A DNA stretch of 64,000 bases from the NCBI GenBank assembly GCA_963799925.1, contig CAWCYZ010000002.1, positions 1,364,001 through 1,428,000 of the forward strand. The letters are read 5' to 3'. Of this stretch, positions 37,844 to 48,579 are shown in pieces (position 1 is the stretch's first letter; every line of letters begins with the position of its first letter). Both the position numbers and the translations under genes were made by a program. Source of the stretch: DATBQN01 sp963799925. Lineage in GTDB: Bacteria; Acidobacteriota; Thermoanaerobaculia; Multivoradales; UBA5704. The notes under the pieces were generated by a model, which did no database searches, was not told where the DNA came from, and was given only the letters and a program-made list of their open reading frames with translations.

Positions 37844-38314
37844 TTACCCGGCGCGCTCGATGCGGAAGTCGTAGCACCCCGCCTCGGTGTCGCGCACGTG
37901 GATGTAGTCGATCTCGGGCCGGGCGAGGAGCCCCTCGATGGCCGTCTCGACCTGCCCGTCGCCCACGTGCTCCTCGGCGAGCAGCCGCCGGCCGCGCCCG
38001 TAGCCGACCAGCGTCAGGGCGTGCGACCGGAGGTCCTCCGGGAAGCCGCCGTCCTCGGGATAGCGCGCGCACGCCGCCTCGTGGATGAAGATCGGGCCGG
38101 GGAGGGGCAGCGGCTCGATGCCGAAGAACGGGTCGTAGGTGAAGAGGATGCGGCGCTCCGCGCCGACCGCGAACGTCCGCAGGCAGAGCCGGCAGGGACC
38201 GTAGCCCGTCGCCACCTCGGTGTGGGCGGGATGGCGGTAGCGAGGCGAAACGCGGGTGTCGCGGACGATTCCGGCGACCTTCTCGGGGATGGCGAGGGTG
38301 CGATAGGGCGTCAT
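37844..38314 (-). CDS. DUF1203 family protein
   Basis: A 156-residue cytoplasmic protein of the DUF1203 family. Recognisable segments are GYGPCRLCLRTFAVGAERRI, LFTYDPFF, LPGPIFIHEAACARY and the C-terminal DYIHVRDTEAGCYDFRIER. The conserved Cys pair CRLC suggests a metal or redox site. The biochemical role of the family is not established. The ATG at 38314 gives the standard family length. It is transcribed away from the 12-bp tandem repeat at 38408. Confidence 0.9.
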   Translation of the reverse strand: MTPYRTLAIPEKVAGIVRDTRVSPRYRHPAHTEVATGYGPCRLCLRTFAVGAERRILFTYDPFFGIEPLPLPGPIFIHEAACARYPEDGGFPEDLRSHALTLVGYGRGRRLLAEEHVGDGQVETAIEGLLARPEIDYIHVRDTEAGCYDFRIERAG

Positions 38315-38407
38315 GGTCTCTCCTCAGGTACTGGATCGGTCTGGGCGGCGCCGGCCGCCATGACGCCAGTATCGAGGAAGCGGCAGGCCCGATCTATCCG
38401 GTTCTTG

Positions 38408-38443
38408 GAGTCAAATCGGGAGTCAAATCGGGAGTCAAATCGG
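38408..38443. repeat. Three perfect tandem copies of a 12-bp unit
   Basis: The unit GAGTCAAATCGG is repeated three times exactly, followed by a degenerate fourth copy (GGGTCGAATCGA). It lies between the divergent DUF1203 and Mut7-C genes, about 94 bp from the first and 50 bp from the second. It could be an operator array or simply a slippage-prone microsatellite. Confidence 0.85.
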
Positions 38444-38492
38444 GGGGTCGAATCGAGGGGCCGGGGTCATCGCCGCCGCCCGGCCGACCGGT

Positions 38493-39014
38493 ATGCTCGC
38501 CGGCGTGAGCGCCGCCTCGCCTCTCCCCTCCCGCTTCCTCGCCGACGCCATGCTGGGGGCCCTCGCGCGCTGGCTGCGGGTGCTCGACCTGGACGTCGTC
38601 TACGACCCGGCGCTCGACGACCCGGAGCTGGTGGCGCGGGCGGCCGCCGAGGGGCGGACGATCCTCACCCGGGACAGGAAGCTCGTCGAGCGGCGGCTGG
38701 CGCGGAACCACCTGCTGATCCGCTCGGACGCGCCCGGCGAGCAGGTGCGCCAGGTGCTCGACGAGGCCGGGATCCGGCCCGATCCCGCGCGGCTCTTCGC
38801 CCGCTGCCTGCGCTGCAACGCCCCGCTCCAGCCGCTGCCGGCCGACGAGGCCCGCGCCCGCGTGCCGCCGTTCGTGGCGCGCACCCAGGAGGAGTTCCGC
38901 TCCTGCCCCCATTGCGGCAGGATCTACTGGCGCTCGACCCACGTGGACCGCATGCGCGACTGGCTCCGGCGCGCCGGGATCGAGGTCGCGGAGGAGACCG
39001 CCGAAACCCTATGA
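38493..39014 (+). CDS. Mut7-C RNase domain protein (DUF82) with zinc ribbon
   Basis: A 173-residue Mut7-C family protein. The N-terminal PIN-like nuclease part has RFLADAMLGALARWLRVL, an Asp-rich VYDPALDDPEL and TILTRDRKLVERR, matching the family acidic residues. The C-terminal part is a zinc ribbon with CLRCNAPL and CPHCGRIYW. It is predicted to be an RNA-processing nuclease in the cytoplasm. Its stop overlaps the start of the MltA gene (ATGA), so the two are coupled, although no functional link is known. Confidence 0.9.
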   Translation: MLAGVSAASPLPSRFLADAMLGALARWLRVLDLDVVYDPALDDPELVARAAAEGRTILTRDRKLVERRLARNHLLIRSDAPGEQVRQVLDEAGIRPDPARLFARCLRCNAPLQPLPADEARARVPPFVARTQEEFRSCPHCGRIYWRSTHVDRMRDWLRRAGIEVAEETAETL

Positions 39015-40373
39015 GCGACGAGACGGAGCCCCGGCCGGAGACGCCGGCGGCAGGTCCGAGGTCCTCACCCCGGCCGGGGATTCGTCGGACGGCACCCCCG
39101 CGGACGCCGCCGCCGGCCCGCGGACGCCTCGCGCTCCTGCTCGTCCTCGCCGCCCTCGCCGGCGCGGCGCTGGCGCTCGCCGGGGTCTGGCTCGTCCAGG
39201 CTCGCCAGGCACGGCAGGCGAAGCGGGCCGCCGCCGCGGCCGGACCCGGCCGGCTGGCCCTCGCGCGCGCCGCGTTCGCCGATCTTCCGGGGTGGAAGGA
39301 GGACGATCTCGCGGCGGCGCTCCCGGCCTTCCTTCGCTCCTGCCGGCGGCTGACCGCGCGGCCGGGAGACGCCGCGCTCGGCGGTGCCAGGTACTTCGGA
39401 ACTGTGGCCGACTGGCGCCCGGCCTGCGCCGCGGCCGAGCGCGTGCCGCCCGGCGACCGCGCCGCGGCGCGCGCCTTCTTCGAGAGCGCCTTCACCCCCT
39501 TCGCCGCCACCAACCACGGCGAGGCGACCGGCCTCTTCACCGGTTACTACGAGCCGACGCTCTATGGCAGCCGGCGGCGCCACGGCCGCTTCACCGTGCC
39601 GCTCTTCGCCCGGCCGCCGGAGCTCGTGACCGTCGACCTCGGCCGCTTCCGCCCCGACTGGAAGGGGAAGCGCATCGCCGGCCGCGTGGTGGCGGGCACC
39701 CTCGAGCCCTACCCCGACCGTGCCGCGATTGCCGCCGGCGCCTTGGCCGGCCGCCGGCTCGAGATCGTCTGGGTGGACGACCCCGTCGACGCCTTCTTCT
39801 TAGAGATCCAGGGCTCCGGCCGCGTCGAGCTCGCGGAGGGCGGCGCGATCCGCCTGGGCTTCGCGGCGCAGAACGGGCACCCCTACACGCCGATCGGCCG
39901 CGAGCTCGGTGGCGCGCGGCGCGCTCCAGCGAGACGAGGTCTCTCTGCAGTCGATCCGCCGCTGGCTGGCCGACCACCCGCAGGCCGCCCCCGAGGTGAT
40001 GGCGAAGAACGCCTCCTACGTCTTCTTCGAGCGCGAGGAGGGCGAGGGGCCGATCGGCACCGAGGGAGCCGTCCTCACTCCCGGCCGCTCGCTCGCCGTC
40101 GACACCTCGTTCTTCCCCCTGGGTGTCCCGCTCTGGCTCGCCGGCACCGCCCCCTCGCCCGCCGCCGCGGTGCCGGACCGCCCGCTGCGCCGTCTGCTCG
40201 TCGCCCAGGATACCGGCGGCGCCATCCGCGGCCCGGTGCGCGGCGACGTCTTCTGGGGCCACGGCGAGGAGGCGGCCGCCGTCGCCGGGCGGATGAAGAA
40301 CCCCGGCCGGCTCTGGGTGCTGCTACCGAAGGGGCTCGCGGCGCGCCTGCGGCCGCGAGGACCCCGGTGGTAG
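39011..40373 (+). CDS. mltA: Membrane-bound lytic murein transglycosylase A (one apparent frameshift)
   Basis: A roughly 453-residue MltA homologue that cuts the peptidoglycan glycan strand. It has a Pro-rich N-terminus, one transmembrane anchor (LALLLVLAALAGAALALAGV) rather than a lipobox, and then the MltA domain (GLFTGYYEPTLYGS, VWVDDPVDAFFLEIQGSG). The C-terminal 3D domain has DTSFFPLGVPLW and AQDTGGAIRGPVRGDVFWG, which includes the catalytic Asp. The frame breaks after YTPIGREL; removing one G at 39908-39909 restores VARGALQRDEVSLQSIRRWL. It overlaps the upstream Mut7-C gene by 4 bp. Confidence 0.88.
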
Positions 40374-40435
40374 GCGGGTCGAGATTTTTTGGATGGTCCT
40401 GAAAGCTTGGGTGGGTTGGGTTGCGCCGGGAGCTA

Positions 40436-41239
40436 CTAATGCTTCCAGGGCCCGCCCTTGATCTGGCCGTTGCCGCCATTGCCGCCAGGATGGCCGCCGC
40501 CGCGCACCACCCGGATGCCGCGCTTCCGGCGCGTCTGCGCCAGCCGCTGCTGGATCCACCAGCGCTCGAGCCGCAGGCGCAGCTCGCGGAGCGCGCCGCG
40601 CCGGCCGCCGCCGGTGGTGAGGAACGCGTAGGTCACGCCGAGCGCCGTGCAGATGCCGAGGAAGCCGCCGAGGTCGTGCGTCGAGAGGAACCCCATGAAG
40701 CCGAAGAGCACCTCGACGGCGAGGAACCACCGGGCCTCGATGGGCAGGATCAGCAGGTAGACCGTGGCGCGGCGGTTGATCGTGGCGAAGGCGGCGATCA
40801 AGACGACGAGGAGGATGCGCTGCCCCTCGATCAGGTTGAAGGCCTGCCCCGGCGGCGCGAAGCCGCTCGCCCATTCGACCAGCACGGCGACGAGCCCGGC
40901 CGGGATCGCTCCCCAGGCCATCGTCCGCCAGAAGAGGCGGCGGCCGAGCTGGGCGAAGACGTCCTTGCCGAACCAGTAGAGCATCAGCAGCTCGAGCAGG
41001 AACCAGAGCCCCGGCGTGCCGTAGCCGGCGAACGGATAGGTCAGGAGCTGCCAGGCGAAGCCGGCGCGCCACACCGCGGGCGTCAGCTCGAGGAGCAGCG
41101 GAACGATCGCCGTGGCGGCGAAGAAGCGCAGCGTGAAGACGACGAGCTCGACCGCGACCAGGACGAGGACGTCCCGCGGCGGCCGCCCGCCGAGGCCCCC
41201 GAAGGCGGCGCGGACCTCGTAGTTCCTAGGGCCGGCCAA
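40436..41239 (-). CDS. Rhomboid-like membrane protein without the catalytic serine
   Basis: A 267-residue protein with about six hydrophobic segments and the rhomboid loop-1-like motif AFAWQLLTYPFAGYG. The usual GxSG nucleophile motif of rhomboid proteases is absent; the corresponding helix reads EGQRILLVVLIAAFATI. It is thus closer to the inactive rhomboid-like group (Derlin/TMEM115-like). The C-terminal 60 residues are a basic, Arg/Gly-rich cytoplasmic tail. It lies 17 bp downstream of the ABC permease gene and may be part of that operon. The role is unknown. Confidence 0.78.
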   Translation of the reverse strand: MAGPRNYEVRAAFGGLGGRPPRDVLVLVAVELVVFTLRFFAATAIVPLLLELTPAVWRAGFAWQLLTYPFAGYGTPGLWFLLELLMLYWFGKDVFAQLGRRLFWRTMAWGAIPAGLVAVLVEWASGFAPPGQAFNLIEGQRILLVVLIAAFATINRRATVYLLILPIEARWFLAVEVLFGFMGFLSTHDLGGFLGICTALGVTYAFLTTGGGRRGALRELRLRLERWWIQQRLAQTRRKRGIRVVRGGGHPGGNGGNGQIKGGPWKH

Positions 41240-41256
41240 GGGAGGGCCTCAGGCGG

Positions 41257-42628
41257 TCAGGCGTAGCGCACCCACTTCCAGATCTCCCGGAGGGTCGGCT
41301 TCTTGCCGTACATGAGGATCCCCACCCGGTAGATGCGCGAGGCGATCCAGACCATCAGGACGATGAAGCCGACGGTGAGGGCGTAGGCGAGCAGGAGCTG
41401 CCAGAGCGGCGGCATCTGGAGCGCGATGCGGAGCGTCATCAGGAGCGGCGTGAACGGCGGGATCAGCGAGGTGACGACGGCGAGGGTCGAGTCCGGGTCG
41501 TTGATGATGCGGAACATGATGAACAGCGGGGCGAGCAGGAAGAAGACGATGAATCCCGCCACCTGCTGCGCCTCCTGGAGGTTGTTGAAGGAGGCGCCCA
41601 CCGCGGCGTAGAAGCTGGCGAAGACGAAGAAGCCGAGGACGAAGAGGAGGGCGAAGTTGAGCACCATGGGGATGGTGACCGCCGGCAGGGTGACGCCAGC
41701 CGGCAGGGTGACGATCGCCGCCAGGATCCCCGGCGTCGAGAGGACGACGAGCGTCGCGCACCAGATCGCCATCTGGGTGAGCCCGAGGAGGCAGATGCCG
41801 ACGAGCTTGCCCATCATCAGCTCGCTCGGCCGGATGGAGGACACCACCACCTCGATGATCCGCGAGCTCTTCTCGTCGAGCACGCCGGTCATCACCTGCT
41901 GCCCCCAGATGCCGATCGAGACGTAGAGCATCATGAAGATGATGTAGCCGAAGGCGGCGCCGGCGAGGCCCCCCTCGGCGCGGCTGCCGCCCGCGGCGAC
42001 GCGCAGCGTCGCCAAGTCGACGCCGCGGGTCAGCTCGCCGATCCGCTCCGGGTCGAGCCCGGCCTGGTGCAGGCGCACCCGGCGGATCGCCGCCGAGAGG
42101 TCGTCCTTCAGCACCTCCTGGGTGAGGAAGTTCGAGACGCTCCGCGCGTGGTACTCGGCCTTGTTGGAGGTGAGCGCGTCCTGGTCGACCCACACCCAGG
42201 CGTCGATCTGCTTCGCCGTCACCCGCCGGTCGAGGTCGGCGCGCTGCGCCGCGGGGTCGGGCTGCGGCGGCTCGACCAGGAAATCGAAGCGGACGTTGCG
42301 CATCTGATCGTCGGCCAGCCGGCCGGCCGAGGACAGCCGTCCGGCGGGCGCCGGGGCCGCCGGCGCCGCCGGCTCCGCGGCCTGCTTCGTCTGCTTCTCG
42401 GCCGCGAGCTCGGTGGCGACGGCGCCGCCGGTGCGGTCGACCACGGCCACCTTCTGGCGCGCCTCCGACCGCGCCAGGAAGAGGGAGGGGAGGATCGTCA
42501 CCCCGGCCAGGAAGAGCGGCAGCAGGAGGGTCGCGATCCAGAAGGCCCTGCCGCGGATGCGCTGCAGGTACTCGCGCTTCGCCACCACCCGGATGCCGTT
42601 CAACCGGAGGCCGTTGAACCCGAGACCG

Positions 42629-42639
<11 letters not shown>
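41257..42639 (-). CDS. ABC-2 type exporter permease (NatB-like)
   Basis: A 460-residue membrane subunit with one N-terminal helix (FWIATLLLPLFLAGVTILPS), a soluble extracytoplasmic region of about 190 residues, and five or six C-terminal helices. This layout matches NatB-type ABC-2 permeases. The conserved intracellular segment GVLDEKSSRIIEVVVSSIRP is diagnostic. It overlaps the ATPase gene by 11 bp. Relatives export sodium or unknown organic compounds; the substrate cannot be assigned here. Confidence 0.92.
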
Positions 42640-43531
<892 letters not shown>

Positions 43532-43625
43532 CGTTCGCTCAACCCTCCGCCCCGACGTACGCACGGGGCCAGCCAATGTTCATGCTCATGCTAGCAGGGC
43601 GCGTCGAGGCGCCCAAACGGCTGGG

Positions 43626-43665
43626 CCAGGCGGCCGTCCTCGGGACCTAGACGGACCCGGTACCG
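43626..43665. repeat. Dispersed repeat, copy A
   Basis: The 22 bp at 43626-43647 (CCAGGCGGCCGTCCTCGGGA and then CC) are identical to 52901-52922. The next 18 bp are also related, ending in ACCCGGTACCG here against ACCCAGTACCG there. The copy lies between the divergent ABC exporter and glycosyltransferase genes. Copy B is the right arm of a longer palindromic element. Confidence 0.75.
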
Positions 43666-43728
43666 GCCGCCCGGTTGCTCCGGCGCGCCTCCACTGTCAA
43701 GATCGGCTGCCCCTCGACCCGCGACCGC

Positions 43729-44994
43729 GTGCGCCCCGTCCAGCTCATCTGCGTCCTCCACCGTCTTGCCGGACGGACCGGCCATCGTTTCAACCAGGCG
43801 CTGGGCCTCGAGGAGGAGGCGCTCCGGCGCGGCATGGCGCCCCTCCTGCTGATCCATGCCGAAGCCGAGCGGGAAGTCCGCGCGGCGCTCCCGGCCGCCC
43901 GCGCCGTGCTCCACGATCCGGTGTTCCGCGCCGGCAGCAGCTTCGCCGAGCGCACGGCCGACTTCGTCGCCATGCTCCATCGCCATCTCGATGCCGGCGT
44001 GCGGCGAGACGACTGGGTGCTGATGACGATCTCCACCCAATGCGAGGCGCGGGCGATGGCGCTCTGGTCGCGGCAGCTCCCGGCTCGCGCCAAGCCGTGG
44101 ATCCTCGTCCTCTTCCCCGCCGACCGCTGGAACCGCGCCGGCGCGGCGGAGCGCGAGCGGCAGGTGGCCGAGCTGCGCGAGCTCGGCGCCGAGCTGCGGG
44201 CGATGCCGGCGGCGGACCGGCGGCGGCTCGTCTTCGCCAGCCACACCGAGGGGCTCGCGGCCGAGCTCGAAGGAATCGTCGGCACACCGTTCGCCGTCTG
44301 CCCGATGATCGAGTCCACCGGCGGCCTCGAGCCCACCGAGCCCACCGAGCCTGCCGCGTGCCAGCCGCCGAGGGTCGCGGTCGTCGGCGGCGCCCGCCGC
44401 GAGAAGGGATCGCACCGGGTGCGCGCCATCGCCACGGCCTGCCGCCAGCGCACCGCCGTCCGCTTCCTCGTCCAGATCGCCAACGAGACGCTTTCGCCCG
44501 CGGAGCTCGCCGAGCTCGAGGGGATTGCCGGCGACCCGCACACCGAGGTCCTCCATGGCCCGCTCGGCAGGGAGGAGTACGTGCGCGCCCTCCGCGAATC
44601 GGACCTCCTGCTCCTTCCCTACGACAGCATCCCCTACCGGCAGCGGCCCTCGGGCATCCTGAGCGAGGCGGTGCTCTGCGGGCTCCCCGTCGTCGCCCCG
44701 CGCGGCTCCTGGCTCGGCGAGCAGATCGAGGCGGGAAGGGCGGCCGGGATGGCCTATGGCGACCTGGAGCCGGAGCGGGAGGGGAGCCGCGAGATCGAGG
44801 CCGCCGCCGAGGCGGTCGCGCTCGCCCTCGCCGACCTCGAGCCGCTGCGCGCCCGCGCCCGCGCTCTCGCCCCCGCATGGCGGCGGGCGCATTCGCCGCG
44901 GCGGTTCCTCGACTGGCTGGAGGGGGAGATCGCCGAGCGTTCGCGGACGGAGCGGAGCGGGCACCGGCGGAGCTGGCGCGAGCGGCTCTTCTAG
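43729..44994 (+). CDS. Glycosyltransferase, GT-B-like, unknown acceptor
   Basis: A protein of about 421 residues with a GT-B-like two-domain layout. The C-terminal domain has EKGSHRVRAIATAC, a DLLLLPYDSIPYRQRPSGILSEAVLCGLPVV block and WLGEQIEAGRAAG, which match the nucleotide-sugar-binding region of glycosyltransferase family 4-like enzymes. A repeat EPTEPTEP sits in the hinge. The N-terminal domain begins VQLICVLHRLAGRTGHRF. The GTG at 43729 is preferred over a TTG at 43675 because the family fold starts there, but neither has a good Shine-Dalgarno. No polysaccharide gene cluster surrounds it. Confidence 0.78.
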   Translation: MRPVQLICVLHRLAGRTGHRFNQALGLEEEALRRGMAPLLLIHAEAEREVRAALPAARAVLHDPVFRAGSSFAERTADFVAMLHRHLDAGVRRDDWVLMTISTQCEARAMALWSRQLPARAKPWILVLFPADRWNRAGAAERERQVAELRELGAELRAMPAADRRRLVFASHTEGLAAELEGIVGTPFAVCPMIESTGGLEPTEPTEPAACQPPRVAVVGGARREKGSHRVRAIATACRQRTAVRFLVQIANETLSPAELAELEGIAGDPHTEVLHGPLGREEYVRALRESDLLLLPYDSIPYRQRPSGILSEAVLCGLPVVAPRGSWLGEQIEAGRAAGMAYGDLEPEREGSREIEAAAEAVALALADLEPLRARARALAPAWRRAHSPRRFLDWLEGEIAERSRTERSGHRRSWRERLF

Positions 44995-45029
44995 GCACCT
45001 GCGCCCAGCCCGCGGCCCGGCTCGCGGCC

Positions 45030-46733
45030 TCAGGGAGGCGCGGAATCGGCCTTCCTCGGCGCCCAGTGGATGCGCGGCGAGCCGAGCCGCACCCAGAAGC
45101 CGCCGCGGAGGCGGTAGCCGTGGGCGCGGAGCAGCTCCTGCTCGCTGTGGTCGGGGAGGCCCCAGGCCTGGAGGAAGGCGTCGGGCGCCAGCCGGTCGAG
45201 CACGTAGGGGTAGTCCCACTTGACGTGCCCGGGCCGGTAGCGGTCGAACTGCTCCTCGTTGAGGTCGGCGGCGACCGGGCCGTGGGCGATGTGGCGGTCG
45301 TTGTAGCCGAGCAGGTCGATCATCCGGAAATCGCCGAAGAAGGCCGGGATGCCGGCCCAGAACGAGGCGACGGCGGCGCCGGGCTCGGCGATCGCCGCCA
45401 GCTCCCGCAGCCGCCCGTAGACGATCTCGTGGCCGACGACGAGCGCCGGCCGCCGGGTGACCGTCAGGTCCTGCCAGGCGTCGTCGACGCCGGGCCCGAG
45501 CCACAGCCCGTCGGCCGAGAGCAGCGCCGCGGCGGTCGCCGCGGCGAGCGCGAAACGGATCTGCCGTTCCGGCCACGCCGCCGCGAGGCGGTCGAGGGCG
45601 CCGTTGAGAAGGCCGTTGCCGAGGATGAAGACCTGCGGCATCGCGTAGGCGAGAAAGCGATTGGCGCGCATCCCCTCGGCGATCTCCCAGGCGTCGCCGC
45701 CGACATAGACGTCATAGGCGCAGGCGACGGCGAAGAGGAGCGCCGGCGGGGCGAGGCGCCACCGCTCGTCGCGGTCGGCGGCCGCCGCGACGGTGCCGAG
45801 CGCCACCGCCGGCAGGAGCAGCGTGTGGGCGCGGAGCGACGCGGTGAGCGTCGCGATGCCGCGCAGCAGACGGACGGTGAGCGGCACGCCGGCGAGCTTC
45901 AGGTAGTAGGTGTTGGGCAGCAGGTCGCCGTAATAGAGCCAGCGAAAGGCGCCGTAGCCGACGATCGCGGCGGCGACCGGCGCGGCGGCGAGCGCCGCCC
46001 AGCGCAGGCCGCCCGCGCTCGGCCGGGAGCCGGCGCGCGGCGGGAGGGGCGGCATCGGCATGGGCGACGGCGAGCTCAGCCGGTGGACGACGACGCAGGC
46101 GCCGAGAGCGGCGACCGGCAGCAGCATGTCCATGCGCAGCAGGTAGGCCGCGGCGGCGAGGGCGCCGAAGGCGAGCGGGCGGTCGCGCCCGAGGCGGATG
46201 GCATCGAGCGCCAGGTAGACCGCGGCGGTCGCGACGAGCGCCTGGAGCGCCGTCTCCATGCCCATCAGCGACCAGTAGTCGAGCGGGTAGTAGAAGGCGG
46301 TCAAGAGCGCCGCGGGGAGCGCGTGCGCCGCCCGCGGCCAGGCGAAATGGCGGCGGACGAGCCGGTGGACGAGGACGACGTGGGCGAGGAGGATGGCGAG
46401 GGCGAGGAGCTGCACGGCGAGGCTCCGCACGCGGCGGTCGAGCGGCAGGGCGTTCGCCGGCACCATCGCGAGCGTCCACAGGGGATGGCTGAAGCCCTCG
46501 ACCGGCGGCCCCTGCGGCGACCAGACCAGACCGTGCCCCTCGACCAAGTTGCGCGCGTAGGTCATCGAGATCATCGCGTCGTCGAACAGGCAGAAGACGC
46601 GCTTGCCGTCGGCGGGGAAAGACGTCCGATAGATGAACCAGCCGCCCCAGAGGGCCGTCGCCACGAGGAGCACGGCGAGCGGCACCGAGCGCGCCGCGCG
46701 CGGGCGCCGCACGCTGTCGTCGGTCGCGCTCAT
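45030..46733 (-). CDS. Polytopic membrane glycosyltransferase (mannosyl/arabinosyltransferase-like), copy 1
   Basis: A 567-residue protein with about ten transmembrane helices and a C-terminal extracytoplasmic domain. The first loop contains the acidic motif FDDAMISMTYARNLVEGHGL followed by GFSHPLWT. This resembles the loop of lipid-phosphate-sugar-dependent GT-C enzymes, where the two Asp residues are catalytic. The protein at 56333-58042 has the same loop (PLDDSFIHLQFARNLAAG, GSTAPLWT) and layout, so the two are paralogues. The start is the ATG at 46733, 48 bp downstream of the ferrochelatase stop. It probably adds a sugar to an envelope component. Confidence 0.82.
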   Translation of the reverse strand: MSATDDSVRRPRAARSVPLAVLLVATALWGGWFIYRTSFPADGKRVFCLFDDAMISMTYARNLVEGHGLVWSPQGPPVEGFSHPLWTLAMVPANALPLDRRVRSLAVQLLALAILLAHVVLVHRLVRRHFAWPRAAHALPAALLTAFYYPLDYWSLMGMETALQALVATAAVYLALDAIRLGRDRPLAFGALAAAAYLLRMDMLLPVAALGACVVVHRLSSPSPMPMPPLPPRAGSRPSAGGLRWAALAAAPVAAAIVGYGAFRWLYYGDLLPNTYYLKLAGVPLTVRLLRGIATLTASLRAHTLLLPAVALGTVAAAADRDERWRLAPPALLFAVACAYDVYVGGDAWEIAEGMRANRFLAYAMPQVFILGNGLLNGALDRLAAAWPERQIRFALAAATAAALLSADGLWLGPGVDDAWQDLTVTRRPALVVGHEIVYGRLRELAAIAEPGAAVASFWAGIPAFFGDFRMIDLLGYNDRHIAHGPVAADLNEEQFDRYRPGHVKWDYPYVLDRLAPDAFLQAWGLPDHSEQELLRAHGYRLRGGFWVRLGSPRIHWAPRKADSAPP

Positions 46734-46780
46734 GAGGGCGGTGGGAGGAAGGCTGCCGGCGCGGGCTCCGGTGCTGGGCG

Positions 46781-47921
46781 CTAGCGGCCGTACCCCGCGT
46801 CGACCGGCACCGGGTCCGCGATCCGCGCCTCGGCGATGGCGCGCGACTGGTCGGCGTCGGCGCCGGCGCGCGCCGCGTCCCAGGTGGCGCGCGGCTCGAC
46901 CCAGCCGTGGAGATGGTCGAGGCAGAGGCCGGCGAGCGTCTCGATGTGATCCGGCCGGCTCGTTCAGCGCCGGGATGTAGCGGTAGCGCTCGCCGCCGGC
47001 GTGAAGGAAGAATTCGCGGTTCTCGCCGTCGATCTCCTCGATCGTCTCCAGGCAGTCGGCCGCGAAGCCGGGGCAGACGACATCGAGGCTCTGGACCCCC
47101 GAGGCCGCCATCCCCTTGATCGTCTGCTCGCTGTAGGGCTTCAGCCACTCCTCGCGGCCGAAGAGCGACTGGAAGGAGACCTCGTAGCGGTCGCGCGGCA
47201 GGGCGAGCCGCTCGGCGACCAGCCGCGCCGTCTTCTGGCAGTGGCAGTAGTAGGGATCGCCGGCCTCGAAGTAGCGCTGCGGGATGCCGTGGAAGGAGAA
47301 GAGCAGCTTGTCGGCCTGGCCGCCGGCGGCCCACGCCTCGCGGATCGTCGCCGCCAGCGCCTCGACGTAGCCCGGCCGGTCGTGGTAGCTGTGGATGGTG
47401 CGGAGCTCCGGCACCCAGCGCCAGGTGGCGAGCTCGGCGGCGACGGCGTCGAAGGTCGAGCCGGTGGTGACCGCGGCGTACTGCGGGTACATGGGGAGCA
47501 CCAGAACGCGCCGGCAGCCACGCCCGGCGAGCTCGCGCAGAGCGGCCGGGATCGAGGGGTTGCCGTAGCGCATCCCGACCGCGACGTGGAGCGGCGAGCC
47601 CACCTCGCGCGCCAGCGCCTCGCCGAGCGCCACGGCCTGTTTCCTGGTGATGACGAGGAGTGGCGAGCCCTCCTCAGTCCACACCTTCCGATAGAGCGCC
47701 GCCGAGACCTTGGGGCGGGTGGTGAGGACGAAAGCATGGAGGATCGTCCACCAGAGCGCCCGGTTCATCTCGATCACCCGTGGATCGAGCAGGAACTGGC
47801 GCAGGTAGCGGCGCAGGGCGGGCGCGGTCGGCGCGTCCGGGGTGCCCAGATTGGCGACGAGAACCCCCACCGCGGGGATCTCGCCATGCGCGAACGACGG
47901 AAAACCATAGAAGCGAGCCAT
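46781..47921 (-). CDS. hemH: Ferrochelatase (one apparent frameshift)
   Basis: An approximately 380-residue ferrochelatase, which inserts ferrous iron into a porphyrin at the end of heme synthesis. Visible motifs are GVLVANLGTPDAPTAPALRR, the catalytic His in LLFSFHGIPQRYFEAGDPYY, and the Glu-containing VVCPGFAADCLETIEEI. The last 55 residues are out of frame. Removing one extra base at 46951-46952 restores NEPADHIETLAGLCLDHLHG and a stop at 46781-46783, the normal C-terminus. Without this correction the reading frame would run on into the downstream membrane protein as an artificial fusion. Confidence 0.92.
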
Positions 47922-47991
47922 GGTGTGAGGAAGTCTAGCGCAGGGGCGAAAGACCCGGCGCCGCGCGGGGCCGCCTGCCCGCCATCGGCAG

Positions 47992-48579
47992 CTAACGGGA
48001 CGAGGTCAGCAGCGCCTCGATCTTGCGGTAGAGCCGGTCGAACGATGGAGCGCGCCGGGCGGCCTCGAGATCGAAGAGGGCGGCGAGAGCCGGCTGGTCG
48101 ACGGTTTCGGCATACCGACCGCCCATGCGGGCGGCGAGCCATTCCTTCGCCCCGCGAACCGCCTCCGGATCGGCAGGAGCTGTCAGATCGGCGGCGAGGC
48201 CGCGCCGGCCGCGAAGAGATTCGGCAGCGGCCAGGAACCAGCACTCGAACTCCCGGTGGGCAAGAATGACGGAGATCCGGAGATCTGGACGCGCCGCCCG
48301 CGCACGATCCAGGAGGTGCGGTCCGAGCTCGCAAGGCTGGTCGTCGTCGCTGTCGAGCAGGATGAAGAGTGAGCCGCCGCTCCCCACATGGCGCCCGGCG
48401 AGCTCGACCGCGCGCTCGAGCTCGTCTGGTTTGACGAGCGAGCCGCGAGGAATCCTCACTCGATGAATGATCTGAACCGCGGTCTGAAGATCGACGGCTT
48501 GCCCGATCCGGCGCAGGATGGTGGGGAAGGAATCGATCTCTCCGTGCCCCTCCACGATGCAGGCAAGATGCAGGGTCAT
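47992..48579 (-). CDS. DUF4276 protein (TOPRIM-like), partner of an AAA ATPase
   Basis: A 195-residue protein of the DUF4276 family. The residues fit a TOPRIM-like fold: CIVEGHGE (Glu10, Glu14), then LFILLDSDDD (Asp76, Asp78-80), then the strongly conserved HREFECWFL at 108-116. Later family blocks are GAKEWLAARMGG and APSFDRLYRKIEALL. TOPRIM-like proteins of this kind act as metal-dependent nucleases or effectors. Its ATG overlaps the stop of the upstream ATPase gene (ATGA), so the pair is co-translated. The layout is analogous to OLD, PARIS and AbiL systems, but I cannot assign it to one of them. Confidence 0.85.
   Translation of the reverse strand: MTLHLACIVEGHGEIDSFPTILRRIGQAVDLQTAVQIIHRVRIPRGSLVKPDELERAVELAGRHVGSGGSLFILLDSDDDQPCELGPHLLDRARAARPDLRISVILAHREFECWFLAAAESLRGRRGLAADLTAPADPEAVRGAKEWLAARMGGRYAETVDQPALAALFDLEAARRAPSFDRLYRKIEALLTSSR

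Noticed and set aside
45030..47921. A ferrochelatase-glycosyltransferase fusion protein of 963 residues
   Set aside because: The join is created by one extra base near 46951. Without it ferrochelatase ends normally at 46781 and the membrane protein starts at its own ATG at 46733.
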